Assembly: GCF_004661485.1 (NCBI RefSeq)
Contig: NZ_PQVH01000008.1
Location: 248,001 to 312,000 of the forward strand
Origin: Methylotenera oryzisoli
GTDB lineage: Bacteria; Pseudomonadota; Gammaproteobacteria; Burkholderiales; Methylophilaceae
DNA: 64,000 nucleotides
Direction: 5' to 3'
Numbering within the stretch: the first letter of the stretch is position 1; each line of letters opens with the position of its first letter. The translations under genes were made by a program, and so were the position numbers. Under the pieces are notes generated by a model. The model made no database searches. It was not told the origin of the DNA and worked only from the letters and a program-made list of their open reading frames with translations. Below, one piece after another: positions 39,213 through 48,517 of the stretch.

Positions 39213-41158
39213 TGAGAAGTTCCGTTACTAATTACCACTTGTTTTTTAATCTTACAAATCTCTTGTTTGCTTTTCCCAGCCACTAATACACCCACGTCAA
39301 AAGTACCATTTAGTGAAGCCTTGTTGATAACGCTTGAAAACAAAATATCATTTTTTTTCATTGGGCTTAAATAAAAACTATCAACAGGCTGCTTTATTGA
39401 TAAAGTTTCGAAATGTATTGAATCATTATTCTCTTTTCTAAATGTGATATAGATTTGTTCTGAAATTAACTGCCTAGCATTTACCAGTGAAGCTACACCT
39501 TTTACTTTTAGGAAGTTAGCATCATTTTCCACTTCAACAATATCAACACTAGCGTGACAATCACTAGTAACAATATTTTGATTTTTGATTGATAAAATCT
39601 GTTGAGGAACAGCAATGTAGCAGCCTTGCACCTCACCAATTTTCCAGCTTCTATTACTTGTGGCCCAGTCACTTAAAATATCTAATGTAGGCAATTTAAC
39701 TGGAGGGCAAGCAACAATAGCGCCTAAAGATTTTTCATCAATAAACTTTTCAGGGTTGGCTGCTATATCACTATATTGTTTATACCACTCTGGGACTGTA
39801 AATGACTTTCTTTCTGAAAGATAAGAGAATGAAGAACTCCAGTCATTTCCAAATGCCACGAAATACTTATCTTGTGGCATGGACTCTTTCAGGACGTTTG
39901 AGACAGCATAATCTCTTGAGTTATGAATGTTGTAATCTTTTTTAATTACTTTCAAATAATGCTTAGAAAAATATTTGTAGTTACACATTGCTATCAGTAT
40001 AGCGAATATAAGAAAAAGCGTTCTTTTGTCAATATATTGTTCTGTCAATACTCCTAAACTAACTGCTAATGCAAATATAATAAATATCAAATTTCCTGTT
40101 TGATAGTACTCATGCACAATATGCAAGTTTGTAAACAAAAAGAATGGAACTAGTGTCATTGTAATTGCAATTGCAATTATCCACTTATTTGTTTTCTTAA
40201 CATCAGAACAAAGTGCTATTGCAAGAATAGCCAGTCCAAACAAACCACCAAGATTTGCAATAAACACTCTTTTCCAAATCACCCCACCGTAAAGAGTAGA
40301 TGACAATCTTTGGCTTAAGGTCCCCCAATTCCAACTCGCGAGTGCGCTAGATGTAATTTCCAACCCCAAGCTATTATTTACTTTTACTTGGTCTGTAAAA
40401 ATAGTCCAAATACCACCTATCAACAGTGGTATGCCAAAGTAAATCAAGCCTAATAAAACCTTTTTATTTAATATCAAGCTTCGAAAAGAGCTTACCTCAC
40501 GCGCAATAAAATACAAATAGACAAAGCTTAATATCATCAGCACAGGTAGCCCTGTGGTTGCTTTTTGCAAAATGCCCAAGGTACTAAAGATCAAGAATAA
40601 GACTGATGATAAAACTACACGCTCATGTTTTAATACATCGATAAAATACTTTATTGATAGGACAGTAAAAAATACTGCCGTAGTTTCAATCATAAAAGAC
40701 CTACCCCAATATAAATATAAAGGGCTAGAAAAAAACAAAATCACAAAAATATAGAAAGTGGAGTTTGGCAGTTTGAGGCTTCGAATAATTGCTCTAATGG
40801 GAAATAAACAAAGCACTAAAAAAATAAAACTTATAACCCTGCCCGTTGCAGTAAGTGACACATTAAATATCTGAGAAACAACAGCTACAATATACTGATA
40901 AATAGGAAACTCAAAAGGTATACTCCATGGAGGGCCCGCAACCGGGGTTTGATAAGCAAAACTGAACCCATCTTGCACGAACCAATAAGCTGTTAAAGCT
41001 GTTTGAGTTTGCCTGAATGAAAAAAGGTCTAACGGAGTCTGGTTGGCATACCTGATTGCAATATAGGTTGAGAAAATCAAGCAAAATAAGCCCAGTAAAA
41101 TTGTAGCTGTTTTCACAAATGATCTTGGATTTACCCTTTGTGGATTATTAAAAAACAT
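39209..41158 (-). CDS. GT39-like membrane glycosyltransferase
   Basis: A 649-aa protein with a GT-C layout: about 10-11 membrane helices in the first 420 residues, then a periplasmic domain. The first periplasmic loop has the acidic segment TPLDLFSFRQTQTA, in the place where ArnT/PMT enzymes keep their catalytic Asp. These enzymes use polyprenyl-phosphate sugars, so this is a plausible user of a polyprenyl-phosphoryl pentose made by the UbiA/DprE-like genes in the same operon. Specificity is inferred only from context. Confidence 0.78.
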   Translation of the reverse strand: MFFNNPQRVNPRSFVKTATILLGLFCLIFSTYIAIRYANQTPLDLFSFRQTQTALTAYWFVQDGFSFAYQTPVAGPPWSIPFEFPIYQYIVAVVSQIFNVSLTATGRVISFIFLVLCLFPIRAIIRSLKLPNSTFYIFVILFFSSPLYLYWGRSFMIETTAVFFTVLSIKYFIDVLKHERVVLSSVLFLIFSTLGILQKATTGLPVLMILSFVYLYFIAREVSSFRSLILNKKVLLGLIYFGIPLLIGGIWTIFTDQVKVNNSLGLEITSSALASWNWGTLSQRLSSTLYGGVIWKRVFIANLGGLFGLAILAIALCSDVKKTNKWIIAIAITMTLVPFFLFTNLHIVHEYYQTGNLIFIIFALAVSLGVLTEQYIDKRTLFLIFAILIAMCNYKYFSKHYLKVIKKDYNIHNSRDYAVSNVLKESMPQDKYFVAFGNDWSSSFSYLSERKSFTVPEWYKQYSDIAANPEKFIDEKSLGAIVACPPVKLPTLDILSDWATSNRSWKIGEVQGCYIAVPQQILSIKNQNIVTSDCHASVDIVEVENDANFLKVKGVASLVNARQLISEQIYITFRKENNDSIHFETLSIKQPVDSFYLSPMKKNDILFSSVINKASLNGTFDVGVLVAGKSKQEICKIKKQVVISNGTSQ

Positions 41159-41210
41159 AACGCAATATATACCTATAAATATTTAAAATTGTTATTAAGT
41201 GTTAACTTGG

Positions 41211-41966
41211 CTATATATTCATTTTATTAAATACAATGGTGGGTAAATGCCTAATAATCATCATGATCAAACCCCATTTTCTTGGGGCATATACTGTTGA
41301 CTCCCCCCTATCGACTGCATCTACAATTAATTTAGCAACATCCTGAACTGAAGCTAATTTTTGATTTTTTGATTTCAAATGTGCTGTCATCGGCGTATCT
41401 GTCGGCCCTGGTTTGACCAATGTAACTTTTACATTAGTATCTGCCAAACGATGCTGCAACCCTTGTACATATCGTGTAACTAAACCCTTTGCTGCACCAT
41501 AGATATAGTTTGATTTTCTACCTCTATCGCCCGCTACAGAGCCTATAACAACTAATCTGCCATAATCACTCTGTTGCATATGAAACGCACAAGCCTCAGC
41601 AAACAATACCGGTGAAACTCCATTCACAAGTAACTCTCTATGACAATCAACCAAATTATCCTGACAAGCATTTTGATCCGGTAAAGATCCATGTGCAATC
41701 AGTACAATATCAACAGTGCCAATTTCGAAAAATTTATCAATTAATGCTCTAATTGCGATTGGGTCAATAAAATCAGTTTGAAGTATATTAAAATTGGAAT
41801 GTGGGCTGCGTACCTTTAAATCTTCTGCTACTTGTTCTAGCTTTTGTGTACTACGCCCAACCAAAGTCAAATCAACTGGTGAGTCTTTTACCCATATCCT
41901 TGCGCAATGTTCTGCCATCAAAGATGTTGCACCAATAATCATGATACGTTTTTTTATTTCTTCCAC
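41211..41966 (-). CDS. DprE2-like short-chain dehydrogenase
   Basis: A 251-aa classical SDR with the modified glycine motif IMIGATSLMAEHCAR and the catalytic YGAAK. The C-terminal hydrophobic segment suggests membrane association. In mycobacteria DprE2 reduces the keto intermediate made by DprE1, giving decaprenylphosphoryl-arabinose. Here it lies two bases after the DprE1-like gene, which strongly supports the pairing. Whether the product is an arabinose or another epimer is inference. Confidence 0.85.
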   Translation of the reverse strand: MEEIKKRIMIIGATSLMAEHCARIWVKDSPVDLTLVGRSTQKLEQVAEDLKVRSPHSNFNILQTDFIDPIAIRALIDKFFEIGTVDIVLIAHGSLPDQNACQDNLVDCHRELLVNGVSPVLFAEACAFHMQQSDYGRLVVIGSVAGDRGRKSNYIYGAAKGLVTRYVQGLQHRLADTNVKVTLVKPGPTDTPMTAHLKSKNQKLASVQDVAKLIVDAVDRGESTVYAPRKWGLIMMIIRHLPTIVFNKMNI

Positions 41967-41968
41967 TC

Positions 41969-43264
41969 TTAACTTCCTATCAATCGACGTGAAAATTCTG
42001 AACTAATACCTGAGTCACGATATTTTAAGAACTCATTGAGACGTGGATAACCAGATTCGAACATATCTCGTGACATTCTGGCATCCTTCGCAATATAAAT
42101 CCGTCCAGTAGCCTCTTTTACAACTGCATCTAAGCGCTCAAAGAAACGCAGTGAGTAATTTCCTTTATTAGGAAAATCTAATGCTAAGGTCACACCTGAC
42201 TGTGGAAAGCTCATCATGCCTACACTTTTAAAATCCCCAAATGTTTTAAGTACTGCGAGAAATGAGCCATCACCCGACAGAGTAATTTGATTAAGCATTT
42301 CAAGTATGGCATCTCTTCCAAACTCACGCGGAATAACGCATTGATATTGATAAAATCCTCGAGGGCCATACATTTTGTTCCAGCCCTGCAAATTATCTAA
42401 TGGATAAAAAAATGACTCATAGTGAGATAAGGTATTGCTTTTATGACACTTATTTAAATAATAATAAAACATGTTGAATGGCTTCAGTGACAACTTATTA
42501 ACCAGTGATACTGGCGGGGTAAATGGCACTGTCAATTGACTTTTATTTGGTATATCACCTAAGTTTAGATCTGTATGATTACCTCGCATGAAAATTCCAC
42601 GGCCTTTTTTAGAAAGGCAATCAATCCATGAAACTGTATGCTCCCACTCCTGCTCTGAGGCATCAGCAAGATTAAAGAACTCGTCTAAATCATTATATGG
42701 AATAATTTCAGTATTCAGCCAAGGCCCTGCTACAGGGCGTAATTGAATCTCAACTTCGGTGATAACACCTGTCATACCAAAGCCGCCAACTGTTGCAGAA
42801 AAAAATTCAGGAAAAAGAGTAGGCCCACACTCTATGATATCCCCATTAGTTCTAACTAATTTAATTTTATTAATATGATTACCAAATGTGCCTAAAACAT
42901 GATGATTTTTACCATGAACATCATTAGCAATTGCACCTCCTACTGTAGCCAATTGCGTGCCCGGCGTAACAGGCAAAATCCAACCTTTAGGAACCATCAT
43001 CTGTTGAATATCTTTTAATAAAACTCCAGCCTCACAAATCAATTTACCTGTCTTGGAGTCAAAACTAATGAAACGATCTAATCCTCTCGTGAACCATAAG
43101 TTTCCATTGGAATTGAGGCAAACATCACCGTAACTTCGCCCCATGCCATGGGCAACACCTGGAAAGTTACTTTTCAATAAATTTTGAATCTGTGAGCGAT
43201 CTGAAAACTCCAAAACGTTATGCTCACTACTTTTCAAGCGACCCCATGATGAAACTGCTACCAT
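41969..43264 (-). CDS. DprE1-like FAD-dependent oxidoreductase
   Basis: A 431-aa VAO-type flavoprotein. The FAD region has HGMGRSYGDVCLNSNG near residue 39 and a glycine-rich VGGAIANDVHGKNHH loop. The C-terminus has YIAKDARMSRDMFESGYPRL, with Lys393 at the position of the DprE1 catalytic lysine. DprE1 oxidises C2 of polyprenylphosphoryl-ribose. It overlaps the UbiA-fusion gene by seven bases and is followed by the DprE2-like gene, matching the actinobacterial pathway order. Mid-high certainty on family, lower on exact substrate. Confidence 0.87.
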   Translation of the reverse strand: MVAVSSWGRLKSSEHNVLEFSDRSQIQNLLKSNFPGVAHGMGRSYGDVCLNSNGNLWFTRGLDRFISFDSKTGKLICEAGVLLKDIQQMMVPKGWILPVTPGTQLATVGGAIANDVHGKNHHVLGTFGNHINKIKLVRTNGDIIECGPTLFPEFFSATVGGFGMTGVITEVEIQLRPVAGPWLNTEIIPYNDLDEFFNLADASEQEWEHTVSWIDCLSKKGRGIFMRGNHTDLNLGDIPNKSQLTVPFTPPVSLVNKLSLKPFNMFYYYLNKCHKSNTLSHYESFFYPLDNLQGWNKMYGPRGFYQYQCVIPREFGRDAILEMLNQITLSGDGSFLAVLKTFGDFKSVGMMSFPQSGVTLALDFPNKGNYSLRFFERLDAVVKEATGRIYIAKDARMSRDMFESGYPRLNEFLKYRDSGISSEFSRRLIGS

Positions 43265-44691
43265 GGCAATCCAATAGCACCAATCATTAACACTACAGCA
43301 AAAAGTAAACCAGACAACAAACTAGCGGGATCTTTAACTGCAAAAACCAATGGATCATCATGCATTTTCCCTCTATGGGCTTGCATCCACATCCAACTTA
43401 CCCAAAATAACATTATAGGTACAGCTAGCCACACAATCTCTGGTAAGCGATATAGACTTGAAACTATGTCACTATTTAAATACAGCGCCAATACTAATAT
43501 GGATGCATATCCTGAAGTAATTCCCATTGTTTGTATTAAGACGGCATCTGAAGTGTAATAACCCCTACCATGCACTTTAAGATTGCCGCTTAAGAGCTGT
43601 ACCTCTAGCTCAGCGTAGCGTTTAACAAACGCAAGAGATAAAAACAAAAATACAGAAAAGCCTAGTAACCAGAATGATAATGACATCTCAGCTGCTGATG
43701 CCCCAGCCAAAATTCTCAAGGTATAAAGCATAGCTAAGGTAAGACAGTCCAGAAGAACTAGACGCTTGATACCCCAAGAGTAAGCACATGTGAGCCCAAA
43801 ATAAAACAACAACCATAAAATAAAAGTTGCTCCAACAAATTGTCCAAGTAACAAACTACTACAGAACAAGACAGGGGCGAGCAAAACACCCATCCATATT
43901 GGTATATTGCCTGCTGCAAAAGGTCTTTTACATTTCCTTGGATGTTGACGATCACTCTCTAAATCTAGCAGGTCATTCGCTATATAAACAGAGGATGCAC
44001 AAAGACTAAAAGATAAAAAAGCAATTATCAATGAATGCCATGTTCCAGCGTTTGCCAACTGATGTGCTGCAAGCATTGGTACAAATAACAATAAATTCTT
44101 TAACCACTGATGCATCCGAAATGCCCTTCTCCAGACACCAAAGTTTAATGTTGGAGAAGGAAATGACCTTTCTATTTCACATTGCAATTCAACTTTTTTA
44201 TAAAGTAGATTTGAAAAATTAACTACTATAGCTTTGCGGGCGTGCTCCCATACGGCCAAATCGTCATTCGAGTTACCTATGTAATCGTATTCTTTCGATC
44301 CAAACCTATTGATTAACGCATGAGCCTTAAACCTACCCCCCAAATTTACTTGCCCATCACTAGCGATCACCTCATCAAAAATATTTAGGTACTCCGCTAT
44401 TTTAGTTGCGATAGAAATGTCAGATGCAGTACAAAGAATTAGTTTTCGACCTTCTAACTTTTGCTGCTTCAACCAATTCAATAGTTCTAGATTGTAAGGT
44501 AATGTGCTCACGTCAAAATCAACTCGAGTAGCGAGATTTTTCTTCAACACTGCTTTACCTTGAAGCAGCCAAAAAGGAATACTCAAAGTAATTTGCGGAC
44601 TGTTGCGAAGAATCTGTACAACTGACTCATGCAACATATCCGTATGAAGCAATGTGCCATCAAGATCAATAACTAAAGGAAAAGAACTCAA
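43258..44691 (-). CDS. HAD phosphatase - UbiA prenyltransferase fusion (polyprenyl-phosphoribose synthase-like)
   Basis: A 477-aa fusion. Residues 1-180 are a HAD hydrolase with DLDGT (Asp9, Asp11) and the metal motif GNSNDD at 139-144. Residues 190-477 are a UbiA-type prenyltransferase with about eight helices and the Asp-rich site NDLLDLESD at 239-247. The mycobacterial homologue of the second part attaches phosphoribose from PRPP to decaprenyl phosphate. The HAD part could remove the 5-phosphate, a step done by a separate protein in mycobacteria. Adjacent DprE1/DprE2-like genes support this. Ubiquinone or haem prenyltransferase is unlikely in this context. Confidence 0.85.
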   Translation of the reverse strand: MSSFPLVIDLDGTLLHTDMLHESVVQILRNSPQITLSIPFWLLQGKAVLKKNLATRVDFDVSTLPYNLELLNWLKQQKLEGRKLILCTASDISIATKIAEYLNIFDEVIASDGQVNLGGRFKAHALINRFGSKEYDYIGNSNDDLAVWEHARKAIVVNFSNLLYKKVELQCEIERSFPSPTLNFGVWRRAFRMHQWLKNLLLFVPMLAAHQLANAGTWHSLIIAFLSFSLCASSVYIANDLLDLESDRQHPRKCKRPFAAGNIPIWMGVLLAPVLFCSSLLLGQFVGATFILWLLFYFGLTCAYSWGIKRLVLLDCLTLAMLYTLRILAGASAAEMSLSFWLLGFSVFLFLSLAFVKRYAELEVQLLSGNLKVHGRGYYTSDAVLIQTMGITSGYASILVLALYLNSDIVSSLYRLPEIVWLAVPIMLFWVSWMWMQAHRGKMHDDPLVFAVKDPASLLSGLLFAVVLMIGAIGLPW

Positions 44692-44749
44692 AAAAACCTC
44701 AGATAATTAAACATTCATTGGGATTGAAACTGTAAAACAATAAATCTTG

Positions 44750-45688
44750 CTAAAAAACAGGACGACCTAGATCCGACAACATCAACTTCACCCCATGTTC
44801 TATTGATACTTTAGGTGTCCACAAAAGCTCGCGCCTTGCCAACGTATTGTCAAGCACGTTCACCGCAACATCAAAACTACGTGCATCAAAGAATCGTGTT
44901 ATAACTGGCTGAGCAATAGCGCTCTCAATTAATCGAATCAAATCGTTTAAGCTCGTACCTACTCCGGTGCCTATATTAAAAACCTTCTCTTCCCCACTGT
45001 AATTTAACGCTCTAACAAAGGACTCAGCAACATCAGAAATATGTAAATAGTCTCGAACAATACTGCCATCACCCCAAATTTCAATTGGAGTATGGCTCAT
45101 AGCCTTTTGTATAAAATTTGCAACTGCACCTTGTGCATTTTCGATTCGCTGATGCACACCATATGGATTTGCAATACGTAGTACTAAGTAGTCTATTCCG
45201 TGCAAATGTTTGTATAAGTCTAAATATTTTTCAACCATAAGCTTAGAAATTCCGTATGAAACTTTAGGCTGAGTTTGGTGGCTCTCTTTTATTGGTGTAT
45301 AGGTAGGATCACCATAAACCGTTCCTCCAGAGGACGCATAAATAATTCTCTTAACGCCGACCTCCTTCATAGCATCCAGTAACCTTAATGTTCCAATTAC
45401 ATTTGACTGGACATCTAAAACCGGATTGTCATTAGATGATTTTGGAAGACTTGTAGATACCAAATGAATCACTGTATCTACTCCTATTAAGCTCTTAAGT
45501 AGGTCATCCTTATTATGAAAGTCACCCACATGCCAATCTAAACCTGGGTATACATCCTCCCCGCAAGATGACCTTAATGCAGCTTTATCCAAAACCCTTA
45601 GGCTAACATTCTCTGTAATGAGTCGCTCTATTAGGGCAGTGCCAATAAATCCACCACCACCTAGAATCAAGCATTGACTTTTAATCAT
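44750..45688 (-). CDS. UDP-glucose 4-epimerase-like extended SDR
   Basis: A 312-aa nucleotide-sugar epimerase. It has the NAD motif ILGGGGFIGTALIERL at about 7-22, the serine strand IIYASSGGTVYGDP, the catalytic YGISK and the C-terminal VRDYLHISDVAES motif seen in GalE-type enzymes. Probably interconverts UDP-hexoses or UDP-pentoses for the locus. It overlaps the preceding glycosyltransferase gene by eight bases. Confidence 0.88.
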   Translation of the reverse strand: MIKSQCLILGGGGFIGTALIERLITENVSLRVLDKAALRSSCGEDVYPGLDWHVGDFHNKDDLLKSLIGVDTVIHLVSTSLPKSSNDNPVLDVQSNVIGTLRLLDAMKEVGVKRIIYASSGGTVYGDPTYTPIKESHQTQPKVSYGISKLMVEKYLDLYKHLHGIDYLVLRIANPYGVHQRIENAQGAVANFIQKAMSHTPIEIWGDGSIVRDYLHISDVAESFVRALNYSGEEKVFNIGTGVGTSLNDLIRLIESAIAQPVITRFFDARSFDVAVNVLDNTLARRELLWTPKVSIEHGVKLMLSDLGRPVF

Positions 45689-47945
45689 CGTTTACCACTT
45701 CTTTAGCATCAGTGACGCTCTTATACACATTTATATAACTGTCCGTCATCGCATTAATGTCAAACTTCAATGCAGCAGCGCCAACTCGTTTGCATAGAGT
45801 TTCATAATAGTCAGAATTTGTAGCAAGATTGATAATTCTCTCGGCTAAATTTTGTATAGGAATCATGCCATTATCAAGATCAAAAACATCTCCAGCCAGT
45901 CCAATCTCCGTACTTAACATGTTTTTAATTTCCCCAACATTACTTCCTAAGAATGGTTTATCTGATAAAAGACAATCTATTAGCACAAGTGGAAAACTTT
46001 CACCCTGAAATCTAGACGGCAAAAACCCGATATCAGCCATTGCAAAATAATCTCGGATATTTCCTCTAAATCCAAGGAAATGAATAAAATCATTTTTAAA
46101 CAAGGGCTTTAAACGATCATACTCAGGCCCATCCCCGATTAATACCAAATGAATTTTTCTAGATACTTCTTTATTAGCAATAATAATTGAACGAATTGCC
46201 TCATCCCAACCTTTTTCTGGAATTGCCCTTGAAACCAGACAAACTACAAAGTCGTTATCCTGCAATCCAAGACTAGATCTTGATATAGGAGTAATTACTG
46301 ATTTTACTAGTGCATTATCAATTTTTATGAATTGCTTCTTCTCTATAAAGTTACTTGTAAATGGCGTCAAATTCTTTTCAGCTGTATATACTATGCGACT
46401 AACTTTTCTATCTATAATTGGCATTAAGTTATTAAACTGAACTTGGCCCATACTTTCGTACATTCCATGCATACTGATGACATGCTTGGTGCTAGAGTCG
46501 CATAGTAGCTTTGCCATAACCATATCTACCCAAGCATGGTGAGAGTGGACAATCTCAATGCCCATGTCATCACACACCTTTTCTAATAACGACAATGAAG
46601 TCAACTCTAACAGCGGTATGCTTTTATCGAGCATATGTCTCACACCTAGTACAGTCTCGCTTACTTTACAATTTAAAAGTGTGGCAGAGAGTCCTTTAAG
46701 TTTCAGCTGATTAATTAACATAATTGGGAAAGTCTCCCCGCCACCACCTACTAGAGAAACACAAACCATCATAACGTTGGGTAACCGTTTTTTTGCTAAC
46801 TTTATGCCTCGCTCTAAGCTATAAAGGTTATTAAATTGATCATCTAATAAATCACCCTTCCTTGACACCCAATGCATATAAACAGACTGCTGCTGTTTTT
46901 GCAAAGCGCCATGTGAAAGATTATATAACTCATTAAGCCTAGTTACTACGTACTCATGCTCTTTGTAATACACCTCTTCTTTTTGTACTGAAATAGAGGT
47001 TCCTTGCTCATGTTGTCTATAAAAATTAGTTGTCAAAGGGCTATACGCTACCAATCCACCCCTTATTAAATTTAGATAAAATACCCAGTCACCACATAAA
47101 CGAAGTTCGCGCCACGTATCATCACTCAACAAAGCAATATTACCTGGATTTCTGAATACTGCAGAACTAACATTAGGAACTATATTCTTAATAGCCCATG
47201 CATTATTGACTAGCCAATGCGCTGATTTCACAAACGGCGTAGACCATATATTAAGTTTCAGATCAGCTAAAAAGTCTTCAGAACTCCAGACTTTATTTGT
47301 TGGTTTGCCTTGAACAAAATCACTTCTACAGAATGCCAACATTACAGCATCGTTCTTAAAAAACCTAATCAACTCCTCCAACATATCTAATGAGCAGTAG
47401 TCGTCGCTTTCAGCAATCCAAATCAAATCTCCTTTTGCGGCTAATAAACCTTTTCTCCATTGATTAAATACACCTCCAGAATTAACCTCATTAAAAGCTA
47501 AGGTAGTAATTTCTGGAAACTGATTTGCGTAAGCCTGAAGAATTTGTCGACTATCATCATCTGAACAATCGTCCAATAATATAACTTCTATATTTTTGTA
47601 AGTCTGATTGTAAACAGAGTCCAACCGCTCTCGCAAATACGCTGCGTGATTATAATTTGGGACAATAATACTAACTAAAGGATTAAAGCCTTGAGCACGC
47701 CTTTCAGGCAGAGAACCGTACAAATCGGGACTGGTTTGCATGCTAATCGCACTTTTACTTAACGAACCGATTTTCGACATAGCAGAAGCTTTTCGAAATA
47801 ACCCAGTAAAACCTTCACGTTTATATACCAGAAACGCCTTAGACAAAACCTTACTTAAGGATCCATAAAAATATATAGAATTAATAAAAGCAGGTATCAA
47901 GCTTTTAATGGGTTTAATAAACTGTGACTTTAATTTTGCAAACAT
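45681..47945 (-). CDS. Bifunctional GT2-GT4 glycosyltransferase
   Basis: A 754-aa fusion. A GT2 domain (about 88-330) starts at LVSIIVPNYNHAAYLRERLD, with LLDDCSDDDSRQ and the metal site IAESDDYC. A GT4 domain (about 385-740) has the glycine loop VSLVGGGGETFPIML, then CLVSRAIPEKGWDEA and PSRFQGESFPLVLID near its end. Two linkages could thus be made by one protein. It is the first gene of the long polysaccharide operon; about 150 AT-rich bases separate it from hslR upstream. AT-rich. Confidence 0.88.
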   Translation of the reverse strand: MFAKLKSQFIKPIKSLIPAFINSIYFYGSLSKVLSKAFLVYKREGFTGLFRKASAMSKIGSLSKSAISMQTSPDLYGSLPERRAQGFNPLVSIIVPNYNHAAYLRERLDSVYNQTYKNIEVILLDDCSDDDSRQILQAYANQFPEITTLAFNEVNSGGVFNQWRKGLLAAKGDLIWIAESDDYCSLDMLEELIRFFKNDAVMLAFCRSDFVQGKPTNKVWSSEDFLADLKLNIWSTPFVKSAHWLVNNAWAIKNIVPNVSSAVFRNPGNIALLSDDTWRELRLCGDWVFYLNLIRGGLVAYSPLTTNFYRQHEQGTSISVQKEEVYYKEHEYVVTRLNELYNLSHGALQKQQQSVYMHWVSRKGDLLDDQFNNLYSLERGIKLAKKRLPNVMMVCVSLVGGGGETFPIMLINQLKLKGLSATLLNCKVSETVLGVRHMLDKSIPLLELTSLSLLEKVCDDMGIEIVHSHHAWVDMVMAKLLCDSSTKHVISMHGMYESMGQVQFNNLMPIIDRKVSRIVYTAEKNLTPFTSNFIEKKQFIKIDNALVKSVITPISRSSLGLQDNDFVVCLVSRAIPEKGWDEAIRSIIIANKEVSRKIHLVLIGDGPEYDRLKPLFKNDFIHFLGFRGNIRDYFAMADIGFLPSRFQGESFPLVLIDCLLSDKPFLGSNVGEIKNMLSTEIGLAGDVFDLDNGMIPIQNLAERIINLATNSDYYETLCKRVGAAALKFDINAMTDSYINVYKSVTDAKEVVNDD

Positions 47946-48095
47946 ATTTTATCTAATTGAAAAGTTTTATTTTTATAATTGTGAAGCAAATGAAGGTAAA
48001 AACCTGAGGACTAAGTCCGTTTTGTATTAATATCAGCTTCGCCAGTTGCTGCAATTTCTTACGTATATTAAATTCATATTAATACTCTTTTATCT

Positions 48096-48494
48096 CTAAT
48101 AAGCACCGCCTGTAAATTTCTTAATATCTCGTAACTGCCTTTTAGTTGGGCGCCCCGTCCCTCTATCTCTTTGGGCGAAGTCGTGCTCACCTGTGAGTTT
48201 TGCATTTTCACGCTTGGCAATACTTCCTGTAGTCTCAGCATATAGCAATGCTGCTTCTGGTGCGCCCTTGCGAACATTAGATAACGCCTGAACATTGACT
48301 TCAATTTCGAAGTCTCGGTTACGGATGTGAATTACTTGGCCAATATGCACTTCTTTTGCTGGCTTTACTCGGTCGCCATCCAGATGGACTTTACCAGTGT
48401 CGATTGCGGTAGTGGCAAGGCTACGTGTTTTAAAAAAACGTGCGGCCCATAGCCATTTGTCCAGCCTGCATTTACTGTCTGCTTCGTTTGCCAT
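48096..48494 (-). CDS. hslR: Hsp15-like S4-domain RNA-binding protein
   Basis: A 132-aa cytoplasmic protein. The S4 RNA-binding domain (about 9-70) has CRLDKWLWAARFFKTRSLA and TGKVHLDGDRVKPAK. The basic C-terminal tail ends in GTGRPTKRQLRDIKKF. Hsp15 binds 50S subunits carrying stalled nascent chains and is part of the heat response. It starts just after the Lon-like protease gene end, a plausible stress-related pairing. Confidence 0.92.
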   Translation of the reverse strand: MANEADSKCRLDKWLWAARFFKTRSLATTAIDTGKVHLDGDRVKPAKEVHIGQVIHIRNRDFEIEVNVQALSNVRKGAPEAALLYAETTGSIAKRENAKLTGEHDFAQRDRGTGRPTKRQLRDIKKFTGGAY

Positions 48495-48517
48495 TTCTTA
48501 ATCAATCAGATACTGAC

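Noticed and set aside
47997-48023. Small palindrome GGACTAAGTCC flanked by AAAAC and GTTTT, downstream of hslR
   Set aside because: The stem has almost no loop and is interrupted, so I cannot support a terminator here.
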